Shown piece after piece: positions 29,454-41,700 of a stretch of DNA of 64,000 nt. The stretch is taken from positions 186,001-250,000 of the forward strand of contig NZ_LZEX01000023.1 of NCBI RefSeq assembly GCF_001676055.1, in the 5' to 3' direction. The DNA is from Morganella psychrotolerans (GTDB lineage Bacteria > Pseudomonadota > Gammaproteobacteria > Enterobacterales > Enterobacteriaceae). The notes beneath the pieces are model-generated. The model did not search any database. It had not been told where the DNA came from and worked only from the letters and a program-made list of their open reading frames with translations. A program made the translations under genes and the position numbers. Each line of letters starts with the position of its first letter. Positions within the stretch are counted from its first letter, which is position 1.

Positions 29454-29909
29454 TCAGCCTGCCATCTGCTTTTCGCGGATTTCAGCTAATGTTTTACAGT
29501 CGATACACAAATCTGCGGTCGGGCGCGCTTCTAAGCGGCGGATCCCGATCTCGACCCCGCAGGACTCACAAAAACCAAAATCGTCGTCCTCAACCTTTTT
29601 GAGGGTTTTTTCGATTTTTTTGATCAGTTTTCGTTCGCGATCACGGTTACGAAGTTCCAGGCTGAATTCTTCTTCCTGAGCCGCCCGGTCGACCGGGTCC
29701 GGGAAGTTTGCTGCTTCATCCTGCATGTGGGTAACAGTACGGCCGACTTCGTCTCTCAGTTGGTTGCGCCATGCTTCAAGTATCAACTTGAAGTGGGCCA
29801 GCTGAGCGGCATTCATGTATTCTTCGCCTGCTTTTTCGTGATACGGCTCAACGCCGGCAATGGCAAGAATGCTCAGGGACGAGGTTTTACGTTTTTGCCC
29901 TTCCTGCAT
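29454..29909 (-). CDS. dksA: RNA polymerase-binding transcription factor DksA
   Basis: 151 residues from [12 protein letters not shown], with AGGAG upstream, nearly identical to E. coli DksA. It has the coiled coil with the acidic tip [11 protein letters not shown], and the zinc finger [10 protein letters not shown] ... DLCIDCK. It binds the RNA polymerase secondary channel and mediates the ppGpp response. An in-frame ATG 18 nt upstream is not needed. Confidence 0.97.
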   Translation of the reverse strand: MQEGQKRKTSSLSILAIAGVEPYHEKAGEEYMNAAQLAHFKLILEAWRNQLRDEVGRTVTHMQDEAANFPDPVDRAAQEEEFSLELRNRDRERKLIKKIEKTLKKVEDDDFGFCESCGVEIGIRRLEARPTADLCIDCKTLAEIREKQMAG

Positions 29910-30080
29910 AATGCTTCTCCTACACACGCATCTCTGACAATATCCCTTAGAGGGGAAAAAATAGGTCGCTATAGATAGCAGATGATTACGGGTAATGCAA
30001 CCCTTGCTCTCATTAGTTTTGTAAGGTGTGAAGAACAGCGTGTTTATTCGCCCACAGCTAACAAAACATCCTACTTATTA

Positions 30081-30110
30081 TAAAAAAAAACTGATATTCA
30101 CCCTGTGAAT
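30081..30110 (-). terminator. Terminator overlapping the sfsA stop codon
   Basis: On the minus strand, ATTCAC-AGG-GTGAAT followed by ATCAG and nine T. The stem includes the last codons and the TGA of sfsA. Confidence 0.65.
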
Positions 30111-30808
30111 GAAAAGGGTATTTTTTCATCAACACTAATACCATCCGGTGTTATGCGCATCTTGTAGCAGATAATTTCCATTCCGGATAGTGCTGCCTGC
30201 TGTAATAGTGATGAATATTTTTTATCAATATGTGCAGCTCCTGATACTGACTCAATCCCTGAGTGCAGTACAGCAAAAAAGAGAACTGCACGGTTTCCCG
30301 CTTCAGCAATTGCTTGTAACTCACGTAAGTGTTTTTGTCCACGTAAAGTTACGGTATCGGGAAAATAACCTTGTTCGTTTTCCAGCAATGTGACGGATTT
30401 TACCTCGATGTAGCAGGGCGCTTTATGCGGATCCGTCAGTAAAAAATCGACCCGGCTGTTTTCGCCGCCGTATCTTACTTCCTGTGCCTGAGTTTCATAT
30501 CCGGTAAGTTCCGGGATTTGCGACTGCATCAGCGCGTCACTCACTAACTGATTCGCTCGCAGGGTATTAACACAAATAAGATGTCCGTCCTGTGTCTGTG
30601 TCAGTTCCCAGCTATGTGGGTATTTGCGCTTCGTATTGGCAGACTCCGAATACCAGACTGTATCACCAGGCGTTGCACAGCCCGTCATTGCACCGGTATT
30701 GGCACAATGAATAGTGATAGTGCTGCCGTCCTGCGTGATAATATCAGCAAGAAAACGCTTATAACGCTGAATCAGCGTCCCCGCCTGTAACGGGGGATGA
30801 AACTCCAT
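30098..30808 (-). CDS. sfsA: Sugar fermentation stimulation protein SfsA
   Basis: 236 residues from [10 protein letters not shown], with AGGAG upstream. Family blocks are [20 protein letters not shown], and the nuclease-like core RVDFLLTDP ... [10 protein letters not shown] ... GYFPDT. SfsA proteins have a PD-(D/E)XK-like fold and an OB-like N-terminus. The E. coli gene was found through maltose metabolism, but the biochemical role is unsettled. It keeps its enterobacterial place next to dksA. ligT, usually between sfsA and hrpB, is missing. Confidence 0.94.
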   Translation of the reverse strand: MEFHPPLQAGTLIQRYKRFLADIITQDGSTITIHCANTGAMTGCATPGDTVWYSESANTKRKYPHSWELTQTQDGHLICVNTLRANQLVSDALMQSQIPELTGYETQAQEVRYGGENSRVDFLLTDPHKAPCYIEVKSVTLLENEQGYFPDTVTLRGQKHLRELQAIAEAGNRAVLFFAVLHSGIESVSGAAHIDKKYSSLLQQAALSGMEIICYKMRITPDGISVDEKIPFSFTG

Positions 30809-30900
30809 AGCAACTCCTGTCAATGTGACTGCACTTTTCAGGGGGCGGCAATGCTACAATGTTGTGCGCCGAAAGTTAAGCAGAAGATGATGAGGTTTTT

Positions 30901-33350
30901 GTGACATATTCCCCCGTTTGTAACATTTACCCTGCGCTGAGTGCCGCACTCAGGCATGCGCCACAGGTATTATTACAGGCACCGACCGGCAGTGGTAAGT
31001 CCACTGTATTACCCTTGCTTATGCTTGATGATGCATCCGTTACCGGGCGGATTATTATGCTGGAACCCCGCCGTATCGCGGCCCGCAGCGTGGCGCACCG
31101 GCTGGCATCACAGCGCGGGGAAAAGGTGGGTGAGACGGTAGGTTACCGGATGCGCGGCGAAACCCGGGTCAGTAAAACGACACAAATAGAAGTTGTAACA
31201 GAAGGCATTTTAGTCCGGATGTTACAGCAAGATCCGGAATTATCTGACGTAGATATAATTATTTTAGATGAATTTCACGAGCGCAGTTTGCAGGCCGATC
31301 TCGCGCTTGCACTATTATTAGATGTGCAATCTTCACTGCGCCCTGATTTACGTCTGCTGATTATGTCCGCCACATTAAATAATGAACAATTATTATCGCT
31401 GCTGCCGGATGCTGAAGTGATCACCGCCGAAGGCCGGGCATTCCCGGTTGAACGGCGCTGGCAGCCACTCAATCCGCATCAGCCGTTTATCAGCGAAGTT
31501 GCCCGTCATGTGTTGCAGCTGTATCAGCAGAACTCCGGGTCTGTGCTGGTTTTTTTGCCGGGTCAGGCAGAAATCTGTCGTTTACAGGAGCAACTTGCCG
31601 GAAAAACAGATGCGGATACCCTTATCTGCCCGCTGTACGGGGCGCTTTCCCTTGATGAGCAGCAGCAGGCAATTGAACCGCCGCCTGAGGGAATGCGTAA
31701 AATTGTGCTGGCAACCAATATTGCGGAAACCAGTCTGACAATAGAAGGTGTCACCCTGGTGGTGGACAGTTGTCAGGAAAAAGTGACTCAGTTTGATCCG
31801 CGCAGCGGGCTGACCCGCCTGGTGCGCAGCCGGATAAGCCGTGCTGCCATGACACAGCGCGCCGGACGTGCCGGGCGCTGAGTCCCGGTATCTGCCTGCA
31901 TTTGTGCGGGCAGGCCGAGGCAGAGCGGGCGGCGGCACACAGTGAGCCGGAAATCTGTCACACGGATTTATCCGGATTAATGCTGAACCTGGCGCAGTGG
32001 GGCTGCCGTGATGTTTCTCAGCTGTCCTGGCTTGATACACCACCTGCGGTTGCGGTACGCGTTGCACAACAGTTGCTGACTGATATGGGCTGCCTTCTGC
32101 CGCAGGGCGGGCTGACGGCAAAAGGCGAAGCGATGGCGGGATCCGGCACGGAGCCCCGGCTGGCCGCACTGTGGTTATACACGCTGAATGAGTCCCCGCA
32201 GCAGATTTATTGGGCGGCAAGATTGATTGCCGTACTGGAAGAACCGCCGCGTGAGGGGAACGGAAACCTGTTACATGATCTGACTCACCCGTCTGCCCGG
32301 TGGGACAAGCGGGCGCAGCAATTACTGAGTGCCGCAGGGCTGCCGGTCAGAAAACCGGCACAACCGCCGGATAATGACTGGCTGTGCCGCACCTTATTAC
32401 AGGGATTTCCTGATCGCATTGCCGGTAATCGCGGGCGCTTTGGTATTTTTCAGCTGGCAAACGGCGTGGGGGCGGTTACAGATGAAAGCAGTCCGCTCGG
32501 CAATGAAAACGGGCTGGTAGCTCCGCTGATTTTGCAAAATGAACAATATGCCAATGCGCGTATCCTGCGCGCAGTGCCGTTTGAGCTGTCACAATTGCAG
32601 GATCTCGCCCCGCACCTGCTGAAAACAGAGAACCGGCTGACCCGTGATGAGAGCCGCGGAACATGGCAGGCGTGGCGGGCGGTGACCTGTGGTCAGCTGA
32701 TAATAGAGCGCAGACAGCTTGCCGCGCCTTCTGCTGACATTGTCCGTGAGGCATTACTGGGTTGGATAGGTGAGCAGGGATTATCCGTGCTGACGTGGCG
32801 TGATGAAAGTCAGCAGTTGCTCATCCGCTTACAGTTAGCGAAAATCTGGTTCCCGGAGAAAACGCTGCCGGCAGGGGATGATGAAACGCTGCGGGAAACA
32901 CTTGCGGTCTGGCTCTCTCCTTACCTGAATAATGTGCGCAATCAGCAGCAGCTTGCGGGAATTGATCTGTATGGCGCATTGCGCCAGCGTCTTGACTGGT
33001 CACAGCAGCAGTGGCTGGATACACAGTTTCCCCGCCATTTTGATGTTCCCACCGGTTCGCGGATCCCGGTAGAATATACATTGGATAAACCACCGGTTAT
33101 GGCAGTACGTATTCAGGAGATGTATGGTGTGGATGAAACACCGTCTGTGGCGCAGGGACGTCTGCCGGTCACCGTCAGTCTGCTGTCGCCCGCACACCGT
33201 CCGATTCAGGTCACCGCAGACCTGAAAGCCTTTTGGGCAGGGAGCTACAGGGAGGTACAAAAAGAGATGAAAGGGCGTTATCCCAAGCATTTCTGGCCGG
33301 ATGATCCGGCGAACGCGCAGCCGACAAAGCGTGTAAAAAAGTTTATGTAA
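30901..33350 (+). pseudogene. hrpB: HrpB-type ATP-dependent helicase, frameshifted
   Basis: The GTG start follows GAGG. The first frame (30901-31881) encodes the RecA1 domain and most of RecA2. It has Walker A APTGSGKST, Walker B ILDEFHERSLQAD, SATLNNEQ, TNIAETSLTIEGV and MTQRAGRAGR, and then stops. The second frame continues at once as LSPGICLHLCGQAEAERAA to 33350, with the HA2 and HrpB C-terminal domains. One missing C near 31878 explains the shift. Adding it gives one 816-residue protein, the family length. In E. coli hrpB is non-essential, so real loss is plausible, but an assembly indel is equally possible. Confidence 0.88.
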
Positions 33351-33419
33351 ATGCAAAGATTGGTTTTTTTAACGCGATTTTTGCTGTGTATGTTTCCGGA
33401 ATCGGCGACAATAGCAACT

Positions 33420-33494
33420 GATACCCTTTTCATTCAGACTGCAGGTTTGTTGGCAGCATGAAGCCTGCCTGCATCCTGAATGACGTTGGGTATA
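33420..33494. repeat. ERIC-type palindromic element, shortened (75 bp)
   Basis: The left end is eroded (GATACCC), and the right end is GGGTATA. The arms are shared with the other copies (CATTCAGACTGCAGG, TTGGCAGCATG, CATCCTGAATGACGTT). It sits between hrpB and mrcB. Confidence 0.8.
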
Positions 33495-33555
33495 TATATT
33501 ATCGCCTGTCCCGCTGAAACAACGGAAGGCGGCAGACAGACTGACGGGAGAGAGC

Positions 33556-36069
33556 ATGTCTGATTTTGATCGTGAACGCACCGGCCGCAGTGGCAAAAAA
33601 GCCGCTGCCGGTAAGAAAAGGCGCTCAGACCGCCGTCGCCGGGAAGCGGATTATGACGACGATTATGAGTATGACGATGAATTTACTGATGACGAATCTG
33701 AAGATGATGACGATTATGATGATGAGGAAGCAGCCCGCATGAGTAAAAAAGGGCGCAAAAACAAGCCGCCTAAGCGCCGCTGGCGCTGGATTTGGTTCCT
33801 TGTCAAAATTGGTGTTGTTATGGCGGTTCTGCTGGGCATTTACGGCGTGTATCTGGCCGGTAAAATCAGTGATCGGCTGGATGGCAAAGTCTGGGATCTG
33901 CCTGCGGCGGTTTACGGGCGTACCGTGAATCTTGAGCCGGGCATGGATTACAGCCAGAAAGAGATGGTGAAACTGCTGGAAGGCATGCAGTACCGTCAGG
34001 TGAGCAAAATTACCAGCGCCGGCGAATTTACCGTTAACGGCAATACGATCCAGCTGCACCGCCGTCCGTTTGACTTCCCTGACAGTAAAGAAGGGCAGAT
34101 TAACGCCCGCCTGGTCTTTGGCGGCAGCGGGCTGGAAAAAATCGAAAACGTGGATAACGGCCGTGAATTCGGTTTCTTCCGCCTTGATCCGAAACTGATT
34201 ACCATGCTGCAATCCGCAAATGGTGAGCAGCGGCTGTTCCTTGCCCGCAGTGGTTTTCCTGATGTACTGGTAAAAGCATTGTTGGTTACTGAAGACCGCA
34301 ATTTCTATGAGCATGACGGGATCAGCATTACCTCCATCGGACGTGCGCTGCTGGCAAACCTGACTGCCGGACGTGCGGTACAGGGCGGCAGTACGCTGAC
34401 ACAGCAATTGGTAAAAAATCTGTTCTTATCAAATGAGCGGACACTGGTACGTAAAGCCAATGAAGCCTATATGGCGCTCATTATGGATTACCGCTATGAC
34501 AAAGATCGCATCCTCGAACTGTACCTGAATGAAGTGTATCTGGGGCAGAGCGGTGATGAGCAAATCCGCGGTTTCCCGCTGGCAAGCCTGTATTATTTCG
34601 GGCGTCCGGTGGATGAACTGAGTCTTGACCAGGTTGCATTGCTGGTGGGGATGGTTAAAGGCGCGTCGTATTACAACCCGTGGCGTAATCCGCAAAATGC
34701 CCTTGAGCGCCGTAATGTGGTGCTTAAACTGTTGCAGACACAGGGCAATGTTATTGATCAGGATATGTATGATGTCCTGAGCGCCCGTCCGCTCGGTGTG
34801 AAAGAAAAAAGCGGGGTTATCACACCGCAACCGGCCTTTATGCAACTGGTCCGCCAGGAACTGCGTGAGAAGCTGGGTGATAAAGTGGATGATCTCTCCG
34901 GCGTGAAAATTTTCACCACGTTGGATCCTGTGTCACAGGATGCAGCTGAAAATGCCGTGGAAGAGGGAATTAAAGCTATCCGTGCTGAGCGGAAAAAACC
35001 AGGTCTGGAAGGGGCGATGGTTATCGTTGACCGGATAAGCGGGGAAGTCCGCGCCATGGTCGGCGGCTCTCAGCCGCAGTTTGCCGGGTTTAACCGCGCA
35101 ATGGCGGCAGAGCGTTCTATCGGCTCGCTGGCAAAACCGGTGACGTATCTGACGGCGTTGGGCAATCCGGATACTTACCGTCTGAATACCTGGCTGGATG
35201 ATAATCCGCTGACTATTCAGGTTCCGGGCGGCGGCGGTACCTGGTCACCGCGTAACGACAGTAAAACCTTCAGTGGCCGCGTGATGTTGGTGGACGGGCT
35301 TGCCCGCTCTATTAACGTGCCGACAGTTAACCTTGGTATGGCGGTCGGGCTGGATGCGGTAGCAGATACCTTTATCCGCCTCGGCGCACCGGCGAAAAAT
35401 ATACAGAAGATCCCGGCAATGCTGTTGGGTGCGGTTAATCTGACGCCGTTGCAGGTTTCGCAACTGTTCCAGACTATCGGCAGCGGTGGTAACCGGGCAA
35501 CATTATCGGCACTGCGTTCTGTTATTGCAGAAGACGGTACGGTGATTTACCAGAGCTTCCCGCAGGCACAGCGTGCGGTTGCACCACAGGCGGCTTATCT
35601 GACCTTATATGGTATGCAGCAGGTTGTGGTGCGCGGTACGGCAGCCCGCCGGTTAGGGCCGAAATTCGGTAAATATAATCTGGCCGGGAAAACCGGGACC
35701 ACCAACGAAATGCGCGACAGCTGGTTTGTCGGCATCGACGGGAAAGAAGTCACTGTGTCCTGGATGGGACTGGATGATAACAGTCCGTCCGGTTTGTACG
35801 GCGGCTCCGGTGCGCTGGTGCTCTATGCCCGTTATCTGGACAATCAGCCGCCGCTGGCACTGAACCTGAATCCGCCGGAAGATATTACCGATATGTCGGT
35901 TAACGCAGACGGTAATTTTGTCTGTGACGGCGTGGGTGTCGCCCGCACTCTGCCGGTCTGGACCACAGATGCTCAGGCATTATGCGGACAGCAGGCGGCA
36001 CCTGTACAGCAGGAACCTCAGTCCGGTGAAGAAGCACCGGGCTGGTTAAAAGAGATGTTTGATCAGTAA
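33556..36069 (+). CDS. mrcB: Penicillin-binding protein 1B
   Basis: An 837-residue bifunctional peptidoglycan synthase. A cytoplasmic N-terminus very rich in Asp/Glu and Arg/Lys (about residues 10-75) precedes one TM anchor ([18 protein letters not shown]). Then comes a UB2H-like segment. The glycosyltransferase domain GT51 has [13 protein letters not shown] and [16 protein letters not shown], and the transpeptidase has SIGSLAKP (SxxK), SIN and KTGTT. The N-terminal acidic tract is longer than in E. coli. GGGAG precedes the ATG, and a terminator follows. In E. coli the fhu genes come next. Here a toxin-antitoxin module does. Confidence 0.96.
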   Translation: MSDFDRERTGRSGKKAAAGKKRRSDRRRREADYDDDYEYDDEFTDDESEDDDDYDDEEAARMSKKGRKNKPPKRRWRWIWFLVKIGVVMAVLLGIYGVYLAGKISDRLDGKVWDLPAAVYGRTVNLEPGMDYSQKEMVKLLEGMQYRQVSKITSAGEFTVNGNTIQLHRRPFDFPDSKEGQINARLVFGGSGLEKIENVDNGREFGFFRLDPKLITMLQSANGEQRLFLARSGFPDVLVKALLVTEDRNFYEHDGISITSIGRALLANLTAGRAVQGGSTLTQQLVKNLFLSNERTLVRKANEAYMALIMDYRYDKDRILELYLNEVYLGQSGDEQIRGFPLASLYYFGRPVDELSLDQVALLVGMVKGASYYNPWRNPQNALERRNVVLKLLQTQGNVIDQDMYDVLSARPLGVKEKSGVITPQPAFMQLVRQELREKLGDKVDDLSGVKIFTTLDPVSQDAAENAVEEGIKAIRAERKKPGLEGAMVIVDRISGEVRAMVGGSQPQFAGFNRAMAAERSIGSLAKPVTYLTALGNPDTYRLNTWLDDNPLTIQVPGGGGTWSPRNDSKTFSGRVMLVDGLARSINVPTVNLGMAVGLDAVADTFIRLGAPAKNIQKIPAMLLGAVNLTPLQVSQLFQTIGSGGNRATLSALRSVIAEDGTVIYQSFPQAQRAVAPQAAYLTLYGMQQVVVRGTAARRLGPKFGKYNLAGKTGTTNEMRDSWFVGIDGKEVTVSWMGLDDNSPSGLYGGSGALVLYARYLDNQPPLALNLNPPEDITDMSVNADGNFVCDGVGVARTLPVWTTDAQALCGQQAAPVQQEPQSGEEAPGWLKEMFDQ

Positions 36070-36094
36070 TCATTATGCTCTTTTATTTGCATTG

Positions 36095-36118
36095 AAAACC
36101 CGCCGCCAGGCGGGTTTT
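36095..36118 (+). terminator. Terminator after mrcB
   Basis: AAAACCCGCC, loop GCCA, GGCGGGTTTT. Confidence 0.9.
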
Positions 36119-36241
36119 GTGTTTTTGTGGTATGTTTAAGTAATAGGTAAATAATTAGTTGTAAAATCATTAGATGGCATCTTTAATCGCATTTTTTTAA
36201 GTGCTATACATGTACGGAGGATAATAGTGCGGAGGCGCAAA

Positions 36242-36493
36242 ATGACGTATCAGATACTCAGTAATACGGCTGCAAGTATTACTGATTTAAAACGTAATCC
36301 GATGGGAACGGTGCAGGAAGGTGAAGGTAACCCGGTTGCCATTCTTAATCGTAATGAACCTGCATTTTATTGTGTTCCGCCAGAGTTATTTGCCTGGTAT
36401 GTGGAACTGGCAGAAGATGCTTTGCTTAATCAGCTGGCGGATGAACGTATGAAATCACCTGAGATAGTGAGTGTATCTCTGGATGACCTATAA
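36242..36493 (+). CDS. Phd/YefM (StbD-like) antitoxin
   Basis: 83 residues from MTYQILSNTAASITDLKRNP, with GGAGG at ideal spacing. A GTG 15 nt upstream is in frame but not needed. The N-terminal part is the Phd/YefM DNA-binding fold (SITDLKRNPMGTV ... GNPVAILNRNEPAFYCVP). The C-terminal tail would wrap the toxin. It overlaps the RelE-type toxin gene by 11 nt. Confidence 0.88.
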   Translation: MTYQILSNTAASITDLKRNPMGTVQEGEGNPVAILNRNEPAFYCVPPELFAWYVELAEDALLNQLADERMKSPEIVSVSLDDL

Positions 36494-36764
36494 GCTTGAA
36501 TTTGAAAAAAAAGCACTGAAGGAATGGCGCAAGCTTGGTCATCCTGTTCAGATGCAGTTTAAGAAAAAACTGGCGGAACGTCTGGAAAATCCGCATATCC
36601 CGTCAGCACGACTGAGCGGATGCAATAACCGTTATAAAATTAAACTCAAAGCGTCCGGTTATCGTCTGATTTATGAAGTTATTGATGACTGTGTTGTTCT
36701 GTTAGTGATTGCGGTCGCTAAGCGGGAAAATAATACCGTTTATCTTATAGCTGATGGACGTTGA
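36483..36764 (+). CDS. RelE/StbE-type mRNA interferase toxin
   Basis: 93 residues from [15 protein letters not shown], the classical RelE/StbE start. Basic helices ([13 protein letters not shown]) and the [22 protein letters not shown] segment supply the positive surface. The C-terminus [12 protein letters not shown] holds residues used for ribosome-dependent mRNA cleavage in this family. It overlaps both the antitoxin upstream (11 nt) and nearly touches the HigA-type gene downstream. Confidence 0.88.
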   Translation: MTYKLEFEKKALKEWRKLGHPVQMQFKKKLAERLENPHIPSARLSGCNNRYKIKLKASGYRLIYEVIDDCVVLLVIAVAKRENNTVYLIADGR

Positions 36765-36768
36765 CATA

Positions 36769-37101
36769 ATGAAGGCTAATCCATTGATGAAACAAGCTAT
36801 CGTTTCCCATCCCGGTGTTATTGTATCCAATATCCTTACTGATCTTGGTGTGGGAGTCCGTCAGTTTGCTAAAAATATTGGTGTGACACCGGCAACGGTT
36901 TCCCGTTTTTTATCCGGAAAAACAGCGCTTACACCCTCTTTGGCTATCCGCATAGCGGCAGCGTTAGGCAGTAATCCGGCTTTCTGGCTACGTTTACAGG
37001 CAAATTATGATTTGCACCGCCTGCAAAATGAAATCGATATCTCAGGTATCGTGTTATATGACGCTTTTGCATCTGAGAAGAAAGTATCGGAAACAAACTG
37101 A
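36769..37101 (+). CDS. HigA-type HTH antitoxin, third gene of the TA module
   Basis: About 110 residues. ATGs at 36754 (inside the toxin end), 36769 and 36787 are all in frame, and the choice is uncertain. It is an XRE-family HigA fold: [20 protein letters not shown], the helix-turn-helix [20 protein letters not shown], then [18 protein letters not shown], which is diagnostic of HigA. A HigA normally pairs with its own HigB. Here the only toxin is the StbE-like gene that already has a Phd-type antitoxin, so this makes a three-gene antitoxin-toxin-antitoxin operon. It may act as the operon's main repressor. Confidence 0.85.
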   Translation: MKANPLMKQAIVSHPGVIVSNILTDLGVGVRQFAKNIGVTPATVSRFLSGKTALTPSLAIRIAAALGSNPAFWLRLQANYDLHRLQNEIDISGIVLYDAFASEKKVSETN

Positions 37102-37103
37102 TA

Positions 37104-37136
37104 TAAAAAAACGCATCCGACCGGATGCGTTTTTTT
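37104..37136. terminator. Bidirectional terminator between TA module and fdnI
   Basis: A run of A, ACGCATCC, loop GACC, GGATGCGT, run of T. It serves both convergent transcripts. Confidence 0.9.
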
Positions 37137-37160
37137 GTTCAGCAACTGATTTTCAACAGC

Positions 37161-37820
37161 TTACTTCTGTTGTTTTGCGTCTTCAGCGGCTTCTTTGGCT
37201 TCCACTTCTTCATACCAGCGCGGGTGATGTTTCTTCGCCCAGCGGCGGCTGACTTTGCCTTCGATCATGCCTTTAATCGATCCTTTCACCCAGAATGCCA
37301 TATACATATGGATAAGGATGGCGTGGATCAGAATGATAGCGGCAGCCGCATGAATAAGCAGGCTCCAGCGGATCATCCACATCGGGAAGTAATGCGCGAA
37401 GTACGGACGCCAGATGACAATACCGGTGGCAAGCAGCACAAAAATCATGCTCATAATGCTCCAGAACATCATTTTTTGTCCGGCGTTGTATTTACCGACC
37501 CGTGCCACATTGTGTTCATTGCCTTTCAGCACTTCCACAATATTCTTAACCCACGAGATATCCTGGCGGTCAGGAATATTGTGTTTGACGAAGCGGAAAA
37601 ACATAAACATCAGCACGAAGAAAATCAGCACACCAAAGAACGGGTGCAGAATACGCCCCATCTGCGGTGTCCCGAATGTTTCTGTCAGCCATTGCAGTGT
37701 CGGAAAGAACAAGGCAATACCGGATAAGGAAACCATAAAAAAGCAGATAACCACGGTCCAGTGACAGGCACGATCAACAAACTTTGTGCGCAGGATCATT
37801 TTGCTTTTTTTCTTACTCAT
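37161..37820 (-). CDS. fdnI: Formate dehydrogenase-N cytochrome b subunit
   Basis: 219 residues from [14 protein letters not shown], with GAGGAGG upstream. It has four TM segments and heme-ligating His in [36 protein letters not shown]. It closely follows E. coli FdnI, including [18 protein letters not shown] and the C-terminal [14 protein letters not shown]. It passes electrons from FdnH to menaquinone. It overlaps fdnH by 8 nt. Confidence 0.94.
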   Translation of the reverse strand: MSKKKSKMILRTKFVDRACHWTVVICFFMVSLSGIALFFPTLQWLTETFGTPQMGRILHPFFGVLIFFVLMFMFFRFVKHNIPDRQDISWVKNIVEVLKGNEHNVARVGKYNAGQKMMFWSIMSMIFVLLATGIVIWRPYFAHYFPMWMIRWSLLIHAAAAIILIHAILIHMYMAFWVKGSIKGMIEGKVSRRWAKKHHPRWYEEVEAKEAAEDAKQQK

Positions 37821-38706
37821 GATGGTTTTCCTCCTCTTCTTCTTCATCGCTTACTTCTTTATTCGGTCCGATCCCCACATAGTGGAAGATAAGCCCGGCA
37901 AACGTGGCGATAAATCCGATGGCAGACAGCGGTTTCAATACGCCTTTCCAGAGGTCGATCGGGGTATCTATCTGCGGATCTTTCGGCAATCCGTGATAGA
38001 GCTCCGGGTTATCCGCATGTTGCAATACATACATGACGTGTGTGCCGCCGACGCCTTCCGGGTTATACACACCCGCATTGGCAAACCCGCGTTTTTTCAG
38101 TTTCTGTACGCGTTCATCAGCCACTTCCAGCATGTCTGCTTTGGTGCCGAAATGAATTGCGCCGGTCGGGCAGGTTTTGACACATGCCGGTTCCTGACCC
38201 ACTGTGACCCGGTCAACACAGAGCGTACATTTGTACACTCGGTTGTCTTTCGGGTTGAGGCGCGGAATATTGAACGGGCAGCCCGCAATACAGTAACCGC
38301 AACCGATACAGTGTTCTGACTGAAAATCAACGATACCATTGGCATACTGAATGATTGCCCCGGCAGACGGACAGGCTTTCAGGCAGCCCGGGTCTGTACA
38401 GTGCATGCAGCCGTCCTTGCGGATAAGCCACTCCAGCTTGCCGTTTTCTTTGGTTTCGCTGAACCGCATAACCGTCCAGGATTTAGCGCTCAGATCTGTC
38501 GGGTTATCATAAACCCCGGTACAGAATCCGACGTCATCACGGATATCATTCCACTCGGAACACGCCACCTGACAGGCTTTACAGCCGATACAGGTGGTGA
38601 CGTCGATAAGCTTCGCGACTTCAAGTTTGTCGTCACGCGCCTGCGGAGGTGGCGTTATGCTGTTAGTCGCAGAACGTTTGATAATGTCTTGAGATTGCAT
38701 GGACAT
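37813..38706 (-). CDS. fdnH: Formate dehydrogenase-N iron-sulfur subunit
   Basis: 297 residues with four ferredoxin-type Cys clusters ([45 protein letters not shown] ... CVKTC), carrying four 4Fe-4S centres. A C-terminal TM anchor (about residues 250-275) and an acidic/His tail follow. It faces the periplasm together with FdnG. Starts at 38706 and 38700 are both possible. Confidence 0.94.
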   Translation of the reverse strand: MSMQSQDIIKRSATNSITPPPQARDDKLEVAKLIDVTTCIGCKACQVACSEWNDIRDDVGFCTGVYDNPTDLSAKSWTVMRFSETKENGKLEWLIRKDGCMHCTDPGCLKACPSAGAIIQYANGIVDFQSEHCIGCGYCIAGCPFNIPRLNPKDNRVYKCTLCVDRVTVGQEPACVKTCPTGAIHFGTKADMLEVADERVQKLKKRGFANAGVYNPEGVGGTHVMYVLQHADNPELYHGLPKDPQIDTPIDLWKGVLKPLSAIGFIATFAGLIFHYVGIGPNKEVSDEEEEEENHHE

Positions 38707-38715
38707 AATTCCTCC

Positions 38716-41700
38716 TTACGCCTTCTCGATGTTAACTAAGAACGCTTTAAATTCAGGCGTTTGCGAGTTGGCGTCACCGACTCCCGGCGTCAGTGTATTG
38801 GCGATAAAGCCTTTTTTGTGTCGCACCTTCAAAGCCCCAGTGAATCGGGATCCCGACTGTTTCGATTGGTTTTCCGTCCACCATCAGGGTTTGCAGGCGC
38901 GGTGTGACGACAGCTACGGCGCGGATAAAGCCACGTTTGCTGCTGACTTTCACTTTATCGCCACTGCTGATCCCTTTGGCTTCACCCAGTGTTTCACTGA
39001 TTTCGACAAACTGTTCCGGCTGCGCGATAGCATTAAGCCGCGCGTGCTTGGTCCAGGTGTGGAAATGCTCAGTCAGGCGGTACGTTGTCCCCACATACGG
39101 GAACTCGGTATGACTGCCCAGGCGTTTCTTGTCATCTTCAAAGATACGGGCGGCCGGGTTAGAAATCACATTCGGGTGAAGCGGGTTCGTCCCGAGCGGT
39201 GTTTCAAACGGCTCATAGTGCTCAGGGAACGGACCTTCCGCCATTTTATCGATAGCAAACAGGCGGCCTAAGCCTTCCGGTTGCATGATAAACGGCCCTG
39301 TACCGACTTCCGGTGCCGAGGTGTTGAAGTCCGGGATATCATTACCGACCCATTTCTTGCCGTTCCACTCGATAAGTATGCGGTTTTTATCCCACGGTTT
39401 ACCCTGCGGATCCGCAGACGCGCGGTTATAGATAACGCGGCGGTTCAGCGGCCATGCCCATGCCCAGCCCAGCGTGTTGCCGATACCGGAAGGATCACTG
39501 TTATCCCGGTTCGCCATCTGGTTACCTTTTTCCGTCCAGCTGCCGGTGTAGATCCAGCAGGAAGATGCGGTGGTACCATCATCACGCAGGTGTGCAAAGG
39601 TACTGAGAAGCGCACCTTTTTTCGCCAGCAGATTACCGTCGGCATCAAAAAGATCTTCCAGTGCAACACCGTTATTTTCACGGGCAACTTCATCAGATTC
39701 CGGGTGGAATTTACGTTTGTAATCCCACGACATCTTCATCAGCTGATCAACACCTTTACCGCCTTCTTCTTCATATAATTCACGGATCTTATAAAGAATA
39801 CCGGCAAGGATCTGACCATCGTTGCGCGCTTCGCCCGGGGCATCCGCTGCTTTCCAGTGCCACTGTAACCAGCGTCCGGAGTTGGCAATGGAACCATCTT
39901 CCTCAGCAAAACAGGTGGATGGCAGGCGGAATACTTCTGTCTGAATTGATGCGGTGTCCACATCATTCATCTCACCGTGGTTCTGCCAGAAATTCGAGGT
40001 TTCTGTGACCAGAGGATCGACTGTTATCAGGTATTTCAGTTTACTCAGGCAACCAACGACTTTGTTTTTGTCCGGGAAGGAGGCAACCGGGTTGAAGCCC
40101 TGACAGATGTAGCCGGTTATCTCATTCTTATTCATCATGTCGAAATACTTCAGCACGTCATACGCCTGATCCCATTTCGGCAGCCAGTCATAGCCCCACT
40201 GGTTTTCCGGCGTAGCCGCATCACCATAGAAGGATTTCATCAGACTGACAAAGAACTTAGGATAGTTGCTCCAGTAGTTCACCTGGTTCGGCAGTGTCGC
40301 TTTCGGCGTATTTGCTTTCAGGTAGCTGGTGATATCCGTCTGTTTCTCTGACGGCAGCGTCAGATAACCCGGCAGGCTGGTGGACAGCAGACCGAGATCA
40401 GTCAGACCCTGAATATTTGAGTGACCACGCAGGGCATTAACGCCACCGCCTGCCACACCCATATTTCCGAGCAGTAACTGGATCATTGCCATAGTACGGA
40501 TGTTCTGCGCACCAACGGTGTGCTGAGTCCAGCCTAAGGCATACAGGAACGTGGCTGCGCGGTTTGCCGGACTGGTAGAGGCCAGAATTTCGCACACTTT
40601 AAGGAAATCTGCTTTTGGTGTACCGCAGATTTTCTCAACCATATCCGGCGTATAGCGGGATACGTGTTCTTTCATCAGGTTCCAGACACAGCGCGGGTTT
40701 TCAAGTGTATCGTCGCGCAGCGCATGACCATTTTCATCAAACTGGTAGTTCCAGGTTGCTTTGTCATAGCGGCGTTTTTCAGCATCATAACCACTGAATA
40801 AACCGTCATCAAAAGTGAAATCCTCACGAACCAGTAAAGCGGCATTGGTATAATGGCGCACATACTCGTCATGGAATTTCCCGTTCTGTGTCAGATACAG
40901 AATAACCCCGGAAAGGAAGGTAATATCAGTACCCGAACGGATAGGAATATAATGATCCGCAACTGAGGCTGTCCGCGTAAAGCGCGGGTCAACCACGATC
41001 AGCGTAGCATCGTTATTATTTTTGGCTTCCATCGCCCAGCGGAATCCGACAGGATGCGCTTCTGCCGCATTCCCGCCCATGACCACAACGACATTGGCAT
41101 TTTTGATATCAACCCAGTGGTTGGTCATCGCACCGCGACCAAATGTTGGAGCAAGACTTGCTACCGTTGGTCCGTGTCAGACACGCGCTTGGTTATCAAC
41201 TGCCAGCATCCCGAGGGAGCGGGTAAATTTCTGGGTTAACATGCCGGTTTCATTACTGGCAGCGGAAGCGCAAAGCATCCCCGTTGTCAGCCAGCGGTTA
41301 ACTGTGGTGCCTTCGTTGTTTTTTTCAATGAAGTTGGCATCACGGTCAGCTTTCATCAGACGGGCGATGCGTTCAAAGGCATCATCCCAGCTGATACGCT
41401 GCCACTTATCCGAGCCCGGAGCACGGTATTCAGGGTAGCGCAGACGGCTGTTACTGTGGATATAATCCAGCAAACCGGCACCTTTCGGGCATAATGCCCC
41501 GCGGTTAACCGGATGATCAGGATCACCCTCGACGTGGAAAATCGCTGATTTAGCATTCATGGCACCATCGCCCATGCTGTACATCAGCAACCCGCACCCG
41601 ACTGAACAATAAGTACAGGTGTTCCGGGTCTCTTTCGAGCGGAGTAATTTGTATTCCCGTACATTAGACATTGCTACTGACGGCATAAAGCCTAACGCGG

